64,000 bases of DNA from an uncultured Clostridiaceae bacterium (GCA_947647275.1 CANSJQ010000001.1:1-64000); one strand, 5' to 3'; positions 18,081 through 27,814 are shown, counted from the stretch's first letter. A program made the numbers and translations. The notes: generated from the sequence alone by a model not told the origin.

Positions 18081-19073
18081 ATGAAAAAGATTATATTGTA
18101 TATTGTGATATTTGTTTTATTATGCTTTTGCATACCAATAATATTTACAAACAATAAAATACAAGATGTATCAAAAGAAATTGTAAATGAAAATAAGGCT
18201 ACTCCTAATACATATGACTATAAAAATTATCAAACAATAAAATTACTACATTCTGCTACAAATCAAATAGAAGAGATAAAATTAGACGAATATCTATATG
18301 GAGTTGTATCAGCAGAGATGCCTGCAAATTTTGAACTAGAAGCATTAAAGGCTCAAGCAGTGGTAGCAAGAACATATACAATTTATAAAATAATAAATGA
18401 TGCTAAAAAACATGAAGGTGCAAATATATGTGATAATTCTACATGTTGTCAAGCATGGATAACAAAAGAAGATAGGTTGGCAAAGTGGGAAGAAACTTTA
18501 AGAGAATCTAATTGGAATAAAATAGTAGAAGCAGTAAATTTTACACAAGGCAAAATAATTACTTATGAGGGAGCTCCAATAAATGCATTTTTTCATTCAA
18601 ATAGTGGTGGAGCAACCGAAACAACAGCAAATGTATGGGGAGGTACAGGCTATCCATATCTTCAATCCGTAGAAACTTCGGGTGAAGATACATATTCACA
18701 ATATAGTTCGGAAGTAACTCTTACAAAACAAAATTTTATAGATAAAATTAGAGAAAAACATACTAACTTTGAAATAGATTTTAATTTGGCAGATTGTATA
18801 AAGGTATTAGAATATACAGAAGGAAATAGGGTTAAAAAAATAAAAATAGGTAATTTAGAACTAAGCGGAGTCGAAGTAAGAACAATACTAGGTTTAAAAT
18901 CTGCAAATTTTGTAATTACAATAGAAGGAGAAAATATAAAATTTAAAGTAACAGGCTATGGACACGGAGTAGGAATGAGCCAAACAGGTGCAGATAGTAT
19001 GGCAAAAAGCGGAAGAAACTATGAAGAAATAATAAAGCATTTTTATACAGGAGTTGAAATTATAAATATGTAA
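18081..19073 (+). CDS. spoIID: Stage II sporulation protein D (SpoIID)
   Basis: This is a 330-residue lytic transglycosylase of the engulfment machinery. One N-terminal membrane anchor (residues ~3-24) is followed by the SpoIID domain: LDEYLYGVVSAEMPANFELEALKAQAVVART, HSNSGGATETTANVWG and the family end GYGHGVGMSQTGADSMA. It acts at the septum, degrading glycan strands during engulfment with SpoIIP/SpoIIM, which are not in this window. AGAGGAG precedes ATG 18081, 28 bp after sigF. SigE control is usual for the family, but I did not see a clear SigE promoter. Confidence 0.95.
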   Translation: MKKIILYIVIFVLLCFCIPIIFTNNKIQDVSKEIVNENKATPNTYDYKNYQTIKLLHSATNQIEEIKLDEYLYGVVSAEMPANFELEALKAQAVVARTYTIYKIINDAKKHEGANICDNSTCCQAWITKEDRLAKWEETLRESNWNKIVEAVNFTQGKIITYEGAPINAFFHSNSGGATETTANVWGGTGYPYLQSVETSGEDTYSQYSSEVTLTKQNFIDKIREKHTNFEIDFNLADCIKVLEYTEGNRVKKIKIGNLELSGVEVRTILGLKSANFVITIEGENIKFKVTGYGHGVGMSQTGADSMAKSGRNYEEIIKHFYTGVEIINM

Positions 19074-19084
19074 GGAAGAAGTAT

Positions 19085-19112
19085 GTATAAAATTGATAAA
19101 AGAGGAAATACT
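19085..19112 (+). promoter_or_regulatory. SigF-type promoter for spoIIQ
   Basis: GTATA (19085-19089), 14 bp, then GGAAATACT (19104-19112) fits the SigF/SigG pattern GYATA ... GGnnAnAnT. spoIIQ is a known SigF target in Bacillus. Confidence 0.6.
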
Positions 19113-19167
19113 CTAACTAAATAAAAAGGTAATGTTTATACATACCATAAAACAAGGAGGAGTTATA

Positions 19168-19962
19168 ATGAGAAATAGTAGAAGAGCTAGAAATTTTAAT
19201 GAGGAAACAGAAACAAAAAAGTTAATCTATATTTCAATAGCAGTAGTAATACTTGCAATTTTAACATTTGTCATAACATATGTAGTTTATAGCAATGCTT
19301 TAAATAAAGACTCAGGAGATTTAACACAAAAAATAACTGATATTGGAACTCAAACAAATAACACATTATATGAAGCAAGCAGTCCAATAGGTAAAAACGT
19401 AAATGAAATGCAAGAAGAACAAGAAAAAACTGAAAAGATAGCAGTAAATATAAGCAATGTAGAAAAGAAAAATGAAGAAACAACAAATAAAGTAGTAGAA
19501 ACAACAACACAAGAAACGCAAAAAAAAGAAGAAACTAAAAAGGAAGAAATAAAAGATCCAACATTTGCAAAACCAGTTGAAGGAGATATAATAAAAGAAT
19601 TTGCAAGTGAAAATTTAATTTATTCTGAAACACTAAAAGAATGGGTAACACACAATGGAATTGATATAAAAGCAGAAAAAGCTACTATAGTAAAAGCTTC
19701 AAGCGAAGGAACAATAAAATCCATAAAAAATGACCCAAGATATGGAATTACAATAGTAATTGAACACACAAATGGATATGTAAGTGTATATTCTAATCTT
19801 TTAACAGCTGAATTTGTAAAAGAAGGAGAAAAAGTAAAACAGGGTCAAACAATAGGAACAGTAGGGAATACAGCAGCTTTTGAAATAGCAGATGATCCTC
19901 ATCTACATTTTGAAATATTAAAAGATAATAAATATATAAATCCAAGTGAATATATAAAATAA
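19168..19962 (+). CDS. spoIIQ: Stage II sporulation protein Q, M23/LytM peptidase domain (SpoIIQ)
   Basis: The 264-residue protein has one membrane helix (~residues 18-40), a long Thr/Glu/Lys-rich linker (VVETTTQETQKKEETKKEE) and a C-terminal LytM domain. HNGID and HLHFEI retain the zinc ligands, as in clostridial SpoIIQ and unlike Bacillus. In the forespore membrane it partners SpoIIIAH in the mother cell to form the intercellular channel. ATG 19168 follows AAGGAGGAG; the track start 19132 lies before that RBS. It follows spoIID, the common clostridial order, and is closed by a strong terminator. Confidence 0.92.
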   Translation: MRNSRRARNFNEETETKKLIYISIAVVILAILTFVITYVVYSNALNKDSGDLTQKITDIGTQTNNTLYEASSPIGKNVNEMQEEQEKTEKIAVNISNVEKKNEETTNKVVETTTQETQKKEETKKEEIKDPTFAKPVEGDIIKEFASENLIYSETLKEWVTHNGIDIKAEKATIVKASSEGTIKSIKNDPRYGITIVIEHTNGYVSVYSNLLTAEFVKEGEKVKQGQTIGTVGNTAAFEIADDPHLHFEILKDNKYINPSEYIK

Positions 19963-19963
19963 G

Positions 19964-20003
19964 AAAAAATGACGTATTGGCAAATCCCAATACGTCATTT
20001 TTT
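19964..20003 (+). terminator. Rho-independent terminator after spoIIQ
   Basis: AAAATGACGTATTGG / CCAATACGTCATTTT stem with a short loop and a T-run. It separates the sporulation block from the pilus operon. Confidence 0.9.
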
Positions 20004-20061
20004 TATTTATTACAGCAATATTACAATAACATTATTTTTGCGTTACACTTGCCTTAATTTG

Positions 20062-20090
20062 TTGTTTTATATAGTAATTTGTAGTAAAAT
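20062..20090 (+). promoter_or_regulatory. Putative SigA promoter of the Tad-like operon
   Basis: TTGTTT (20062-20067), 17 bp, TAAAAT (20085-20090), 45 bp before the first gene of the operon. Confidence 0.5.
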
Positions 20091-20135
20091 GAAATAAGTA
20101 ATATTATTTTGTTGAATATAAGGAGGAAAATAGAT

Positions 20136-21041
20136 ATGGCAACAAATCCAATGCAAAGAAAGGCAAATAATTACCTATTAATAGGGGTTTTAGTTACATT
20201 ATTAATAACAGGAAGCATAATAGCAATATTATTTATGCAATTAAATAAATTAAATACACAAATAAAACAGCAAGAAGCAAATATGAAAAAAGTATATGTT
20301 GTTTCTAAAGATATAAAATCTGGTGAAAGTGTAAAGACATCAGATTTAAAAACAATATCAGTAATAAAAGATGCTGTGCCAAGTAATACAGTTGACATTA
20401 GTAGCATAACAGAAGAAACAATAGCAAGAATAGAATTAAAAACAGGTATGGTACTTACACAAAATATGTTAGATGAAACTAATACACAAACAACAAATGA
20501 TTTAAGAATACAAGAATATAATACAATAGAACTTCCAACTCAAATAGAGAATGATGATTACATAGATATTCGTTTAAGACTACCAAATGGAACAGATTAC
20601 ATTGTTGTATCTAAAAAGAAAGTTGAAATACCACAAATAAATGGTACAGATTCATTAAATACAATAAAAATAAATGTTGCAGAACAAGAAATCTTATTAA
20701 TGAGCAATGCAATAGTTGAATCATATTTAATTCCAGGCTCAAAACTATATGTAACAAAATACGCAGAGCCAGGAATGCAAGAAGGCGCAACACCTACATA
20801 TTTACCAAGTAACGAAGTTGTAACACTTATGAATACTGATCCAAATATAGTTACAGTTGCAAAAAATGAATTATTTGCAAGATATAATAATACATCAGGA
20901 GCAATAAGGGGAAATATAGTAAATTCAATAAATGCCAATGCAGCAGAAGGAAAATCAAATGTTGAGAGTAGAGTTCAAGAAGAAATAACAAAAGCAAGAG
21001 AACAAAGACAATCTTACCTAGATGCATTAGGAGGATATTAA
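20136..21041 (+). CDS. CpaB/RcpC-like SAF-domain membrane protein
   Basis: This is a 301-residue protein with an N-terminal membrane helix (~residues 12-36) followed by a SAF domain (VYVVSKDIKSGESVKTSDL). Such proteins (CpaB/RcpC) are periplasmic-side assembly factors of Tad/Flp pili, here in a Gram-positive setting. The C-terminal half (to LDALGGY) has no recognised domain. ATG 20136 follows AAGGAGG; the track TTG 20109 lies upstream of it. It is the first gene of a ~12.5-kb operon with CpaE-like, TadA and TadB/C-like genes and pilin-like proteins. Confidence 0.8.
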   Translation: MATNPMQRKANNYLLIGVLVTLLITGSIIAILFMQLNKLNTQIKQQEANMKKVYVVSKDIKSGESVKTSDLKTISVIKDAVPSNTVDISSITEETIARIELKTGMVLTQNMLDETNTQTTNDLRIQEYNTIELPTQIENDDYIDIRLRLPNGTDYIVVSKKKVEIPQINGTDSLNTIKINVAEQEILLMSNAIVESYLIPGSKLYVTKYAEPGMQEGATPTYLPSNEVVTLMNTDPNIVTVAKNELFARYNNTSGAIRGNIVNSINANAAEGKSNVESRVQEEITKAREQRQSYLDALGGY

Positions 21042-21059
21042 AAGAAAGGAAATAGCAAA

Positions 21060-21758
21060 GTGAGAAAAATAGGATTCATTGGAGCATATGATAAAACAGA
21101 TTTCTTATTATATATATCAAAAATACTAGTTGAATTAGGTCAAAAAGTATTGGTGGTAGATGGTACAATTATGCAAAAAGCCAGATACATTGTACCAACT
21201 ATTGAACCTTCAAGAACATATGTAACAGAATTTGAAGGAATAGATATAGCAGTAGGACTAAAAACAATTGAAGATATAAAAAAATATTTAGGAATTCCAC
21301 TAACTGAAGAACTTCCATACGACATAGCCTTAATAGATACAGACACAGCAGGAAGTGTAATGAATTTTAATATAGAAAATAGTGAAAAAATATACTTTAC
21401 AACGTCATTTGATATGTATTCAATAAGAAGAGGAATTGAATCTATAAGCGGAATACAATCTGATGTTTTAGCTACAAAAGTAATGTTTACAAAACAAGCC
21501 ACAAAAGAAGAAAATGATTACTTAAACTTTTTAGCTAAAGATAGCAACATTAGGTGGAACAATGAAATGATATTTTTACCATTTGAACTTGGAGACCAAA
21601 CAGTTATATATAAAAACCAAAGAGTAGCAAAAATAAAATTAAAAGGTCTTACAAACCAATATAAAGAAGGCCTACTTTATATAGTAGGAGATATAATAGG
21701 ACAAGAAAATTATCCATTAATAAAAAAAGCCTTCAAAAAAGTAGAAAAAGGCGTATAA
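21060..21758 (+). CDS. CpaE/MinD-like protein with degenerate P-loop
   Basis: This 232-residue protein begins RKIGFIGAYDKTDFLLYISKILVELGQKVLVVDG, which follows the MinD/ParA topology. The deviant Walker A is degenerate (GAYDKTDF instead of KGGxGKT), so ATP hydrolysis is doubtful. Later strands (YDIALIDTDTAG) match the switch II region. In Tad systems CpaE/TadZ proteins localise the apparatus to the pole. GTG 21060 is preceded by AAAGGAAA, 18 bp after the CpaB-like gene. The second, similar P-loop protein follows. Confidence 0.65.
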   Translation: MRKIGFIGAYDKTDFLLYISKILVELGQKVLVVDGTIMQKARYIVPTIEPSRTYVTEFEGIDIAVGLKTIEDIKKYLGIPLTEELPYDIALIDTDTAGSVMNFNIENSEKIYFTTSFDMYSIRRGIESISGIQSDVLATKVMFTKQATKEENDYLNFLAKDSNIRWNNEMIFLPFELGDQTVIYKNQRVAKIKLKGLTNQYKEGLLYIVGDIIGQENYPLIKKAFKKVEKGV

Positions 21759-21772
21759 GGATAAAAATAATT

Positions 21773-21815
21773 GTAGGGGCGTGGCTTTGTGTCCGCCCAC
21801 TCTTCGAAGAATTTC
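21773..21815. repeat. Dispersed GTAGGGGCG...CTTCGAAG palindromic repeat
   Basis: GTAGGGGCGTGGCTTTGTGT-CCGCCCAC is followed by TCTTCGAAGAATTTCC. It is nearly identical to the copy at 27027 and related to 47846. It lies between two pilus genes. Confidence 0.8.
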
Positions 21816-21867
21816 CAGAACAAAAATGAAGAGTACAAAAAGCAATAAAAAAGAAAGGAAAAATAAA

Positions 21868-22710
21868 ATGGCAATAGTTGCATTTTGGAGTGATGAAAAA
21901 AGAGAAACAGGTCAAACATTATCTATGGTAGCACTATCTACATATATGGCAATAGAGCACAACTTTAAAATACTAAATGTTAGTACAAATTTTAAAGATG
22001 ATACACTAGAAAAATGTTATTGGAATTTACAAAAGGAAAACTCATTTATAAAGAAAATTACTGAAACCGAATCAGTAGTAGGATTAGAAGCTGGAATTGA
22101 GGGACTAGTCAAAATAATAAAAAGTAACAAAACGACACCTAATATTGTATCTAACTATAGTAAAGTTATTTTTAATGATAGATTAGATATTCTATGTGCT
22201 CCAACTACCCAAATATATAGTGAATATTTAGAAATAGCAAAAATGTATCCAGATATACTTCAAGTTGCAAATAGAAGTTATGATTTAGTTTTTGTAGATA
22301 TTTCAAAAAAAATGGATGAACAAGAAGCAAATCACATTTTAGAAATAGCAGATATAATAATAGTAAATATTACACAAAAATTACAAATAATAGATAAATT
22401 TTTTACATTAAAAGAAGAAAATAATTTCTTTAAAAATAATAATGTATTATTAAATATAGGTAGATATGACAGATTTTCAAAATATAATATAAAAAACATT
22501 TCAAGATATTTAAGAATGAAAAATGATGTTTTAGCAATACCATATAACACACTATTTTTTGAAAGTTGTTCAGAAGGAAAAGTAGCAGAATTTTTCCTAA
22601 GACTAAGAAATGCAGACACAGAAGACAGAAACGGAGCACTAATACAAGAAGTAGATAGAATGTCAAAAGTATTATTAAGCAAAATACAAGAATTAAGAAT
22701 AAAACAATAA
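21868..22710 (+). CDS. MinD/ParA-like ATPase fold protein of the Tad-like operon
   Basis: The 280-residue protein starts MAIVAFWSDEKRETGQTLSMVALSTYMAI, a MinD-like first strand in which the P-loop reads DEKRETGQT, again non-canonical. LVFVDISKKMDEQEANHILEIADIIIVNITQ matches the switch/strand pattern of ParA-type proteins. It probably works with the preceding protein in positioning or energising the TadA-driven assembly. ATG 21868 follows AAAGGAAA; the track start 21781 falls inside the upstream repeat and is rejected. Confidence 0.65.
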   Translation: MAIVAFWSDEKRETGQTLSMVALSTYMAIEHNFKILNVSTNFKDDTLEKCYWNLQKENSFIKKITETESVVGLEAGIEGLVKIIKSNKTTPNIVSNYSKVIFNDRLDILCAPTTQIYSEYLEIAKMYPDILQVANRSYDLVFVDISKKMDEQEANHILEIADIIIVNITQKLQIIDKFFTLKEENNFFKNNNVLLNIGRYDRFSKYNIKNISRYLRMKNDVLAIPYNTLFFESCSEGKVAEFFLRLRNADTEDRNGALIQEVDRMSKVLLSKIQELRIKQ

Positions 22711-22737
22711 TTAGATAAACCTCATGCATAGGAAAAA

Positions 22738-22862
22738 ATATAAATAGCAAAAAAGACACGTGTTACCGTTTATAAATAATGCAAGATAACCAGCGTGGGA
22801 CATATCTTATCATGGAAGACATGAACTTAGGAAAAGACGTGCCCCCGACAGTAACTTAAACA
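22738..22862. repeat. Hairpin repeat GGGACATATCTT family, copy 1
   Basis: GTGGGACATATCTTATCATGGAAGACATGA...AAAAGACGTGCCCCC folds as a long imperfect hairpin and ends CAGTAACTTAAACAAGATA. A second copy with the same order is at 24838-24917, so the two flank the tadA gene. Confidence 0.7.
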
Positions 22863-22882
22863 AGATAAAGAAAGGAGCCAAA

Positions 22883-24830
22883 ATGAATCTATTTAACATT
22901 TTCATGATAATACTAGTATTAATAGGTGCAGGAATTTTAATTGCTTATAAATTAAAAAAGAAGCAAGACGAAAAAGTAGAAGATCAAATACAAGTAGATG
23001 ATAAAACTTATACTTTAGAAAAAATGACAGCATTTGTTAAGAAAAGATTAGATGAAATAACAAAAATAAATTTATATGATATAGGGCTTTCAGAAGAAGA
23101 ACTAAAAAGAAGAAAAAGTAAAAAATATGAACTTAAAAAGGCTCTAAAAGGTTGTACATATGGAGATGTAAACGACAAAAAATATGTTAAAGAATTAATA
23201 TATGATTTATTAGCAAAAGAATATGGAGTAGATGAAATAAATGTATCAAAAGCAATTCCATTTGATATTCCATCATTGCTTACAGCTGAAGATAAATTTG
23301 ACATTATATTATATATGTATAAACAAGAATTTGGATACGAAGCTTTAACAGAAGTTATAAAAAAATATGACTTAGCAAGATTAAAATATGTAGCAGGAGA
23401 AGCAAAGCCTTGCTATGTAATAACAGAAGAAGAAATAAGCGATATTTTTGAAAAAGAAAACTTTGTACTTTCTTTTCAAGATAAATTACATGTAGTAGTA
23501 CAAAGAATATATCAACATTATAAAGGTTATAGTACAATAGATGAAATAAGAGACATGAATATAGATGGTATTTCTGGTGGTGTATCAGGACTTCCAGAAA
23601 GTTTCTTAAGCCAAGTAGCACAAACAGATGGAGATTATTTAGGTCAAATAATAGAACACAAAGTACCAAGAGCTTGTGATAGTATTTGGATAATGTTCCA
23701 AGGTAAATCAATACGTTTAGCATTTTTATCATTTGGAACAGAAGCAGAACTAAAAAGAGTATGTCAAAACATTTATAAATATAATAATCCAGGGCAATTA
23801 TCAGATACAAATGGATACAAAATTAATGAAATGAAAGACGGTTCTCGTGTAGTAGTTGTAAGGCCAAGTATGTCTGAAACATGGGCATTTTTCGTAAGAA
23901 AATTTGACGTAAAACGTTCAACTTTAGAGCAATGGTTTAAAAATGAGCCAGGAGCAGATGAATCAATAGAATTACTAAAATACTTAGTAAAAGGAGCAAG
24001 AATTACATCAATTACTGGTGAACAAGGATGCCGGAAAAACAACACTTCTTATGGGAATGATAGAAAATATATATGAAACCATGAACCTACGTATTACAGA
24101 AACTGCATTCGAGCTTCACTTAAGAAAAATATATCCAACAAGAAATATTTTATCAATGAGAGAAACAGAAACAGTATCTGGACAAGATTGTTTGGACGTT
24201 CAAAAGAAAACAGATGGTTCTGTTAATATAATTGGAGAGGTTGCAACAGACCCAGTTGCATCTTGGATGATACAATCAGCTCAAGTTGCATCTAAATTTA
24301 CATTATTTACTCACCATGCAAAAACTTTCCCAGACTTAGTAACAGCATTACGTAACTCTATGTTAAGAGCAGGCGTATTTAAAAATGAAAGAACAGCAGA
24401 AGAACAAGTAGTTTCAGTATTAAACTTTGATATACACTTAGCAAAGAACTTTAGAGGAAAAAGATATGTAGAAAGGGTTACTGAATGTATACCAATAGAA
24501 GATAAAAATGAATATACATTTGATCATAGAAAAGAAAAAACATTAGAAGGAAAACTAGATAAATTTATGGACAATGCTACATACTACTTTACGAAATCTA
24601 CAAACAGAGAATTATACAAATATGTAAATATATTAGAATATCACGATGGAGAATATATACTAACAAATAAAATATCAGACACAAACATAAAAGAAATGTT
24701 AAACAACATGGACGATACAGACGCCGAAGAATTCACAAAATTCATAGAACAACACTGGTCAACAAAAACAAAACGCCATGACGAAAAAGAAACACCAAAG
24801 AAACGAGGAAGAAAACCAATAAATAAATAA
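22883..24830 (+). CDS. tadA: TadA/CpaF-type secretion ATPase, requires +1 shift at CGG 24032
   Basis: ATG 22883 follows AAAGGAG. An N-terminal membrane helix (~residues 5-25), unusual for TadA, precedes a CpaF-like N-domain. The ATPase core is split. The first frame reaches SITGEQGC and then CGG (24032-24034). Skipping the C gives GKTTLLMGMIENIY, completing Walker A as GEQGCGKT. Walker B-region and His-box segments follow (IIGEVATDP, LFTHHAKTFPDLV). The joined protein is ~648 residues. In the unshifted frame the invariant Gly-Lys-Thr is lost. The ATPase would power pilus or pseudopilus assembly with the adjacent TadB/C-like protein. The C-terminus ends in a basic KKRGRKPINK. Confidence 0.88.
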
Positions 24831-24837
24831 TAAAGAA

Positions 24838-24917
24838 ACCTGGCGCGCGGGACATATCTTGTCACGGAAGACATGACCCCAAGAAAAGATGTGTCCCCGT
24901 CAGTAACTTGAACAAGA
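24838..24917. repeat. Hairpin repeat GGGACATATCTT family, copy 2
   Basis: GCGGGACATATCTTGTCACGGAAGACATGACCCCAAGAAAAGATGTGTCCCC can form a hairpin (GGGACATATCTT / AAGATGTGTCCC with inner GTCA / TGAC). It ends CAGTAACTTGAACAAGATA like copy 1. Confidence 0.75.
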
Positions 24918-24936
24918 TAGAGAGGTGAAAAATAAA

Positions 24937-27015
24937 ATGAATACCCAAATGCTAAAATACCTAATTTATGGTGTTGTAGGCTTACTTGCAATTATTATAA
25001 CAATATATCTTATATTGCAAAAAAACAACAAGGAAAAGAAATATATAAATAGTTTACAACAAGGAACAAAAAAATCAAAATTCTCTTCAGAAATTATGTA
25101 TCAAAAATTGTATTTATTTTATTTAAAAACCCCTTTTATTAAAAGATACATATTAAAATTAAGAAGAAGACTTGAAATAGTAAACATAGATGATGAATAT
25201 TTAACAAGACTTCAAGCTTCAAAAATATTAACAAAAACATTTTTAATAGTAATACCAATAACAATAGCAATAATGATATTGACACATAATAATGTTCTAT
25301 TAATGTCAATACTACTAATATTTGAGGTATTTTTAATGGATACCATTATTGATGGAATGGTAGATAAAATTGACAATAATTTATTAAAACAACAAATAAA
25401 TTTCTTCTCAGAAATTAGACATGCCTATCATGAATTTAATATGGTAGAAGAAGCAATATATCAAACAGCACAAGATGACGATAACCCAGAAATGGCAAGG
25501 CAAGCAGAAAAAATATATGAAGTTTTAATATCAGATGATCCAGAATCTGAATTAGAAAAATATTATGATGTAGCACCAAATAGTTATTTAAAAGAATTTG
25601 CAGGAATTTCATATTTAACAAAAGAATTTGGTGACAGAAAAGTAGATGGAGCATCATTATACTTAAAAAACTTAAATAATATTACACAAGAAATGCAATT
25701 AGAAATATTAAAAAGAGATAAACTAGACTATGTATTCCAAAGCTTATCAGTAATAGCAATAGTACCGATGCTATGCTTAGAGCCAATAAAAAACTGGGCG
25801 ATAGGGCAATTCAGTTTTACTGAAAGTTTTTATAATGGCAAAAACGGAATGTTAGTACAAATATTAATATTGTTAGCAACTTTTGTATGTTATATATTAA
25901 CAAGAAAACTAAAAGATAATGGCTCTACAAATATAAACACAAAAAATACTGAAAATCCATGGCAAGAAAAACTATATAGAATAAAAATAGTAAAGAAATT
26001 TATAGACCTATTCATGCCAAAAGAAGGAACAAAAGAAGACAGAAAACTAAGAACTTTAATGAAAGATGCAGCAAGTAAAGATAAACTACAATGGGTATAT
26101 GTTAATAGAATAGTACTTTGCATAGCAACATTTGTACTTTCAGTTATACTATTTGGTAGGCTACACAACATAGTAATAAATAATGTATATACAGACCCAA
26201 CAGTAACCTATGATATTATAGGAACAATGGCAGAAAAAGATAGAAGAAAAGGAATGGAAGTAACAAAGTCAGATAATCAATATATAGAATATTTTAAAAA
26301 TAAATCTGACTTAAAAGTAACAGATATAACAAAAATTATGACTCAAGGAAAAATAAACAAAGACTATGTAGATAGCACAGATGGAGATAGAAAAGTAGCA
26401 GCAGAAAGAATAATGAAGAAAATTTCTACAATAAATAGTGAATATATAGCATGGACAGAAGTATTAGGAGCTATGGTACTTGCAATGATAGCATATATGT
26501 CACCAATATGGATGTTAAAGTTCCAAACTAAGATGAGACAACTTGAAATGGAAGATGAAGTAATGCAATTCCAAACAATAATTTTAATGCTTATGAGAAT
26601 TGAAAGGGTAAATGTTGAAATTATACTAGAATGGCTTGAAAGATATGCAAATATATTCAAAGACCCATTAAGTAAATGTATAAACAACTATGAAGCAGGA
26701 CCTTGGGAAGCATTAGAAGCAATGAAAGAAGATGTTACATATCAAGATTTCATTCGTATTATAGAAAGCATGCAAGCAGCAGTTGAAAAAATACCAATAA
26801 AAGACGCATTTGATGAATTAGATACAGAAAGAGATTACTACCAAGCAAAACGTAAAGAATCAAATGAAAGATTAATATCAAAAAAAGGTATGATAGGAAA
26901 AGTAATTGGTTTTGCACCAATGGTACTACTATTCGTAGGATACTTAATTATTCCACTAGTATTCATAGGCCTAACAAGTATGACAACATCATTTAGCAAC
27001 ATGCAAACAAGCTAA
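24937..27015 (+). CDS. Tandem TadB/TadC-like integral membrane protein (T2SS F fold duplicated)
   Basis: This 692-residue protein appears to fuse two GspF/TadC-type halves. The first has helices near residues 5-27, 95-130 and 260-330, and the second near 385-410, 510-530 and 655-685. The second half has the typical cytoplasmic segment EDEVMQFQTIILMLMRIERVNVEIILEWLERYA and the end KVIGFAPMVLLFVGYLIIPLVFIG. It would be the membrane platform for the TadA ATPase. ATG 24937 follows GAGAGGTG; the track GTG 24925 is within the leader. The two halves would replace the separate TadB and TadC of classical loci. Confidence 0.78.
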   Translation: MNTQMLKYLIYGVVGLLAIIITIYLILQKNNKEKKYINSLQQGTKKSKFSSEIMYQKLYLFYLKTPFIKRYILKLRRRLEIVNIDDEYLTRLQASKILTKTFLIVIPITIAIMILTHNNVLLMSILLIFEVFLMDTIIDGMVDKIDNNLLKQQINFFSEIRHAYHEFNMVEEAIYQTAQDDDNPEMARQAEKIYEVLISDDPESELEKYYDVAPNSYLKEFAGISYLTKEFGDRKVDGASLYLKNLNNITQEMQLEILKRDKLDYVFQSLSVIAIVPMLCLEPIKNWAIGQFSFTESFYNGKNGMLVQILILLATFVCYILTRKLKDNGSTNINTKNTENPWQEKLYRIKIVKKFIDLFMPKEGTKEDRKLRTLMKDAASKDKLQWVYVNRIVLCIATFVLSVILFGRLHNIVINNVYTDPTVTYDIIGTMAEKDRRKGMEVTKSDNQYIEYFKNKSDLKVTDITKIMTQGKINKDYVDSTDGDRKVAAERIMKKISTINSEYIAWTEVLGAMVLAMIAYMSPIWMLKFQTKMRQLEMEDEVMQFQTIILMLMRIERVNVEIILEWLERYANIFKDPLSKCINNYEAGPWEALEAMKEDVTYQDFIRIIESMQAAVEKIPIKDAFDELDTERDYYQAKRKESNERLISKKGMIGKVIGFAPMVLLFVGYLIIPLVFIGLTSMTTSFSNMQTS

Positions 27016-27026
27016 AAAATAAAATT

Positions 27027-27073
27027 TGTAGGGGCGTGGCCTTGTGTCCGCCCACACTTCGAAGAAATTACCA
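27027..27073. repeat. Dispersed GTAGGGGCG...CTTCGAAG palindromic repeat
   Basis: GTAGGGGCGTGGCCTTGTGT-CCGCCCAC is followed by ACTTCGAAGAAATTACC, almost identical to the element at 21773, again between two pilus genes. Confidence 0.8.
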
Positions 27074-27134
27074 AAAGTGAAGAGTGAAAAGCGAAGAGTC
27101 AATAGTACATACTTCGCATGAAGGAGAAAAAACA

Positions 27135-27767
27135 ATGGAAAATGCCTCAAAAGCACTAATAATTGCAGGAAGTGTTTTGATAGCAATCTTAGTAATTTCA
27201 TTACTTGTAATGTTCTATAACAATATAAAAGAATTTCAAAATGCAAATCATCAAGTAGATATATCAGAACAAATATCAGAATTCAATAAGCAATATGACG
27301 TTTACTATAGAGATAACCTTTATGGAAGCGATATACTATCAATTGCAAATAAAGTAGTAGACTATAATATAAGAGAAAGTGAAGAGGAAGGATATTCTAA
27401 AGTAGAAACAAGTGTAAAGTTTAAAACAGGACTTTCACCAAATGGAGAAAAACTTATAGATAGTAAGAAAACATATAATGCACAAGAATTAAATAATATA
27501 TCACAAAATCTAGAAAAGAAGGTATCAGACTTAGGAAAAGAAAAATATGTAGGAAAAACAATTTCAGCATTATCTGGAATGAGAGATAATCAATTAGAAG
27601 ATTTAGTAGGTAAAGATAAGTTACAAGAAGTGAAAGCAAAAAGTAAAAGTTATTTACAATATAAATCAGCACTAACAGAACTGAAAAGTAAAACCTTTAA
27701 AGCAACAGAATTTAAATATGATAAAGGAACAGCGAGAATAAGCTTAATGCAATTTGAAGAAATTTGA
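27135..27767 (+). CDS. Pilin-like protein 1 (MENASKALI family)
   Basis: The 210-residue protein starts MENASKALIIAGSVLIAILVISLLVMFYNNIKEF: a very short N-terminus, one membrane helix (~residues 7-28), then a soluble domain. Three further genes in the operon share the MENA(S/T)xALI start, so it is a paralogous set of pilin- or pseudopilin-like subunits. No GFxxxE prepilin peptidase site is evident, so processing, if any, is unusual. ATG 27135 after AAGGAG is chosen over 27084. Confidence 0.68.
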   Translation: MENASKALIIAGSVLIAILVISLLVMFYNNIKEFQNANHQVDISEQISEFNKQYDVYYRDNLYGSDILSIANKVVDYNIRESEEEGYSKVETSVKFKTGLSPNGEKLIDSKKTYNAQELNNISQNLEKKVSDLGKEKYVGKTISALSGMRDNQLEDLVGKDKLQEVKAKSKSYLQYKSALTELKSKTFKATEFKYDKGTARISLMQFEEI

Positions 27768-27814
27768 TATTATAAATTAAAAATAGTAAATACAGTGAGC
27801 GGAGGAGGAAACAG

